5,326 bases of DNA from Anaerolineaceae bacterium (GTDB lineage Bacteria; Chloroflexota; Anaerolineae; Anaerolineales; Anaerolineaceae). Of this stretch, positions 5,283 to 5,326 are shown piece by piece. The notes below the pieces were generated by a model. The model searched no databases. It saw nothing but the letters and a program-made list of their open reading frames with translations, and was not told the DNA's origin. Every line of letters begins with the position of its first letter. Within the stretch, counting starts at the first letter, position 1. The stretch is from NCBI GenBank assembly GCA_011620505.1, contig WOZA01000158.1:1-5326 (forward strand). Direction: 5' to 3'. Made by a program: the position numbers and the translations under genes.

Positions 5283-5326
5283 GAGGCATTGATCCAAAAG
5301 AGTTGTGCTTACTTGATCATTATCGG

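Larger units (their letters stand above)
4905..5326. other. Hairpin-rich intergenic region with no convincing gene
   Basis: No reading frame in these 422 bases looks like a protein. The one long frame on the - strand (to 5204) runs through every inverted repeat and has no family resemblance. A 33-codon open stretch on the + strand (5129-5229) has no ATG and no recognisable product. The region holds at least six stem-loops, listed separately where they are clear. No tRNA or rRNA was recognised. The right edge of the window cuts it, so a gene may begin just beyond. Confidence 0.7.

Overview
The window holds one compact cytochrome c maturation (System I, Ccm) operon on the + strand, read as ccmE-ccmF-ccmA-ccmB-ccmC-ccmD (184-4904). 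Genes are 3 nt apart or overlap, so they look like a single translationally coupled transcript. It is preceded by 183 bases without a gene and followed by 422 bases without a convincing gene.

The machinery works on the membrane. CcmA (ATPase), CcmB, CcmC and CcmD form the complex that loads heme onto CcmE, an anchored periplasmic heme chaperone. CcmF then takes heme from CcmE and ligates it to CxxCH motifs of apocytochromes c. CcmF has the WWD loop and all four expected heme-ligand histidines. CcmC has its WWD loop and its two periplasmic histidines. CcmA has an intact ATPase core, apart from an unusual residue at the Q-loop position.

The telling point is CcmE. The usual HxxxY heme-binding motif is replaced by CPSKY (C148...Y152), and no ccmG, ccmH or ccmI lies in the cluster. 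This is the 'variant System I' known from archaea and some bacteria such as Desulfovibrio: CxxxY CcmE and no CcmH. It is therefore a known variant, not a new system, but the lineage-specific insertions in CcmE and CcmF deserve a look.

The organism is a bacterium of moderate G+C content with an anaerobic or facultative respiratory lifestyle. Gene order, the variant CcmE and hairpin-rich intergenic DNA would fit Chloroflexota (Anaerolineae-like). A sulfate-reducing or other deep lineage is not excluded; this assignment is an inference.

Region by region: 1-183 has a GC-rich hairpin, a G8 tract and an AT-rich probable promoter zone. 184-4904 is the operon. 4905-5326 is crowded with inverted repeats: a perfect 18-bp palindrome, a terminator-like hairpin oriented for the - strand, a 13-nt direct repeat of which one copy sits in a hairpin, and a possible structured RNA (5131-5282) with mutually exclusive pairings. 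This last stretch is the least explained part of the window.
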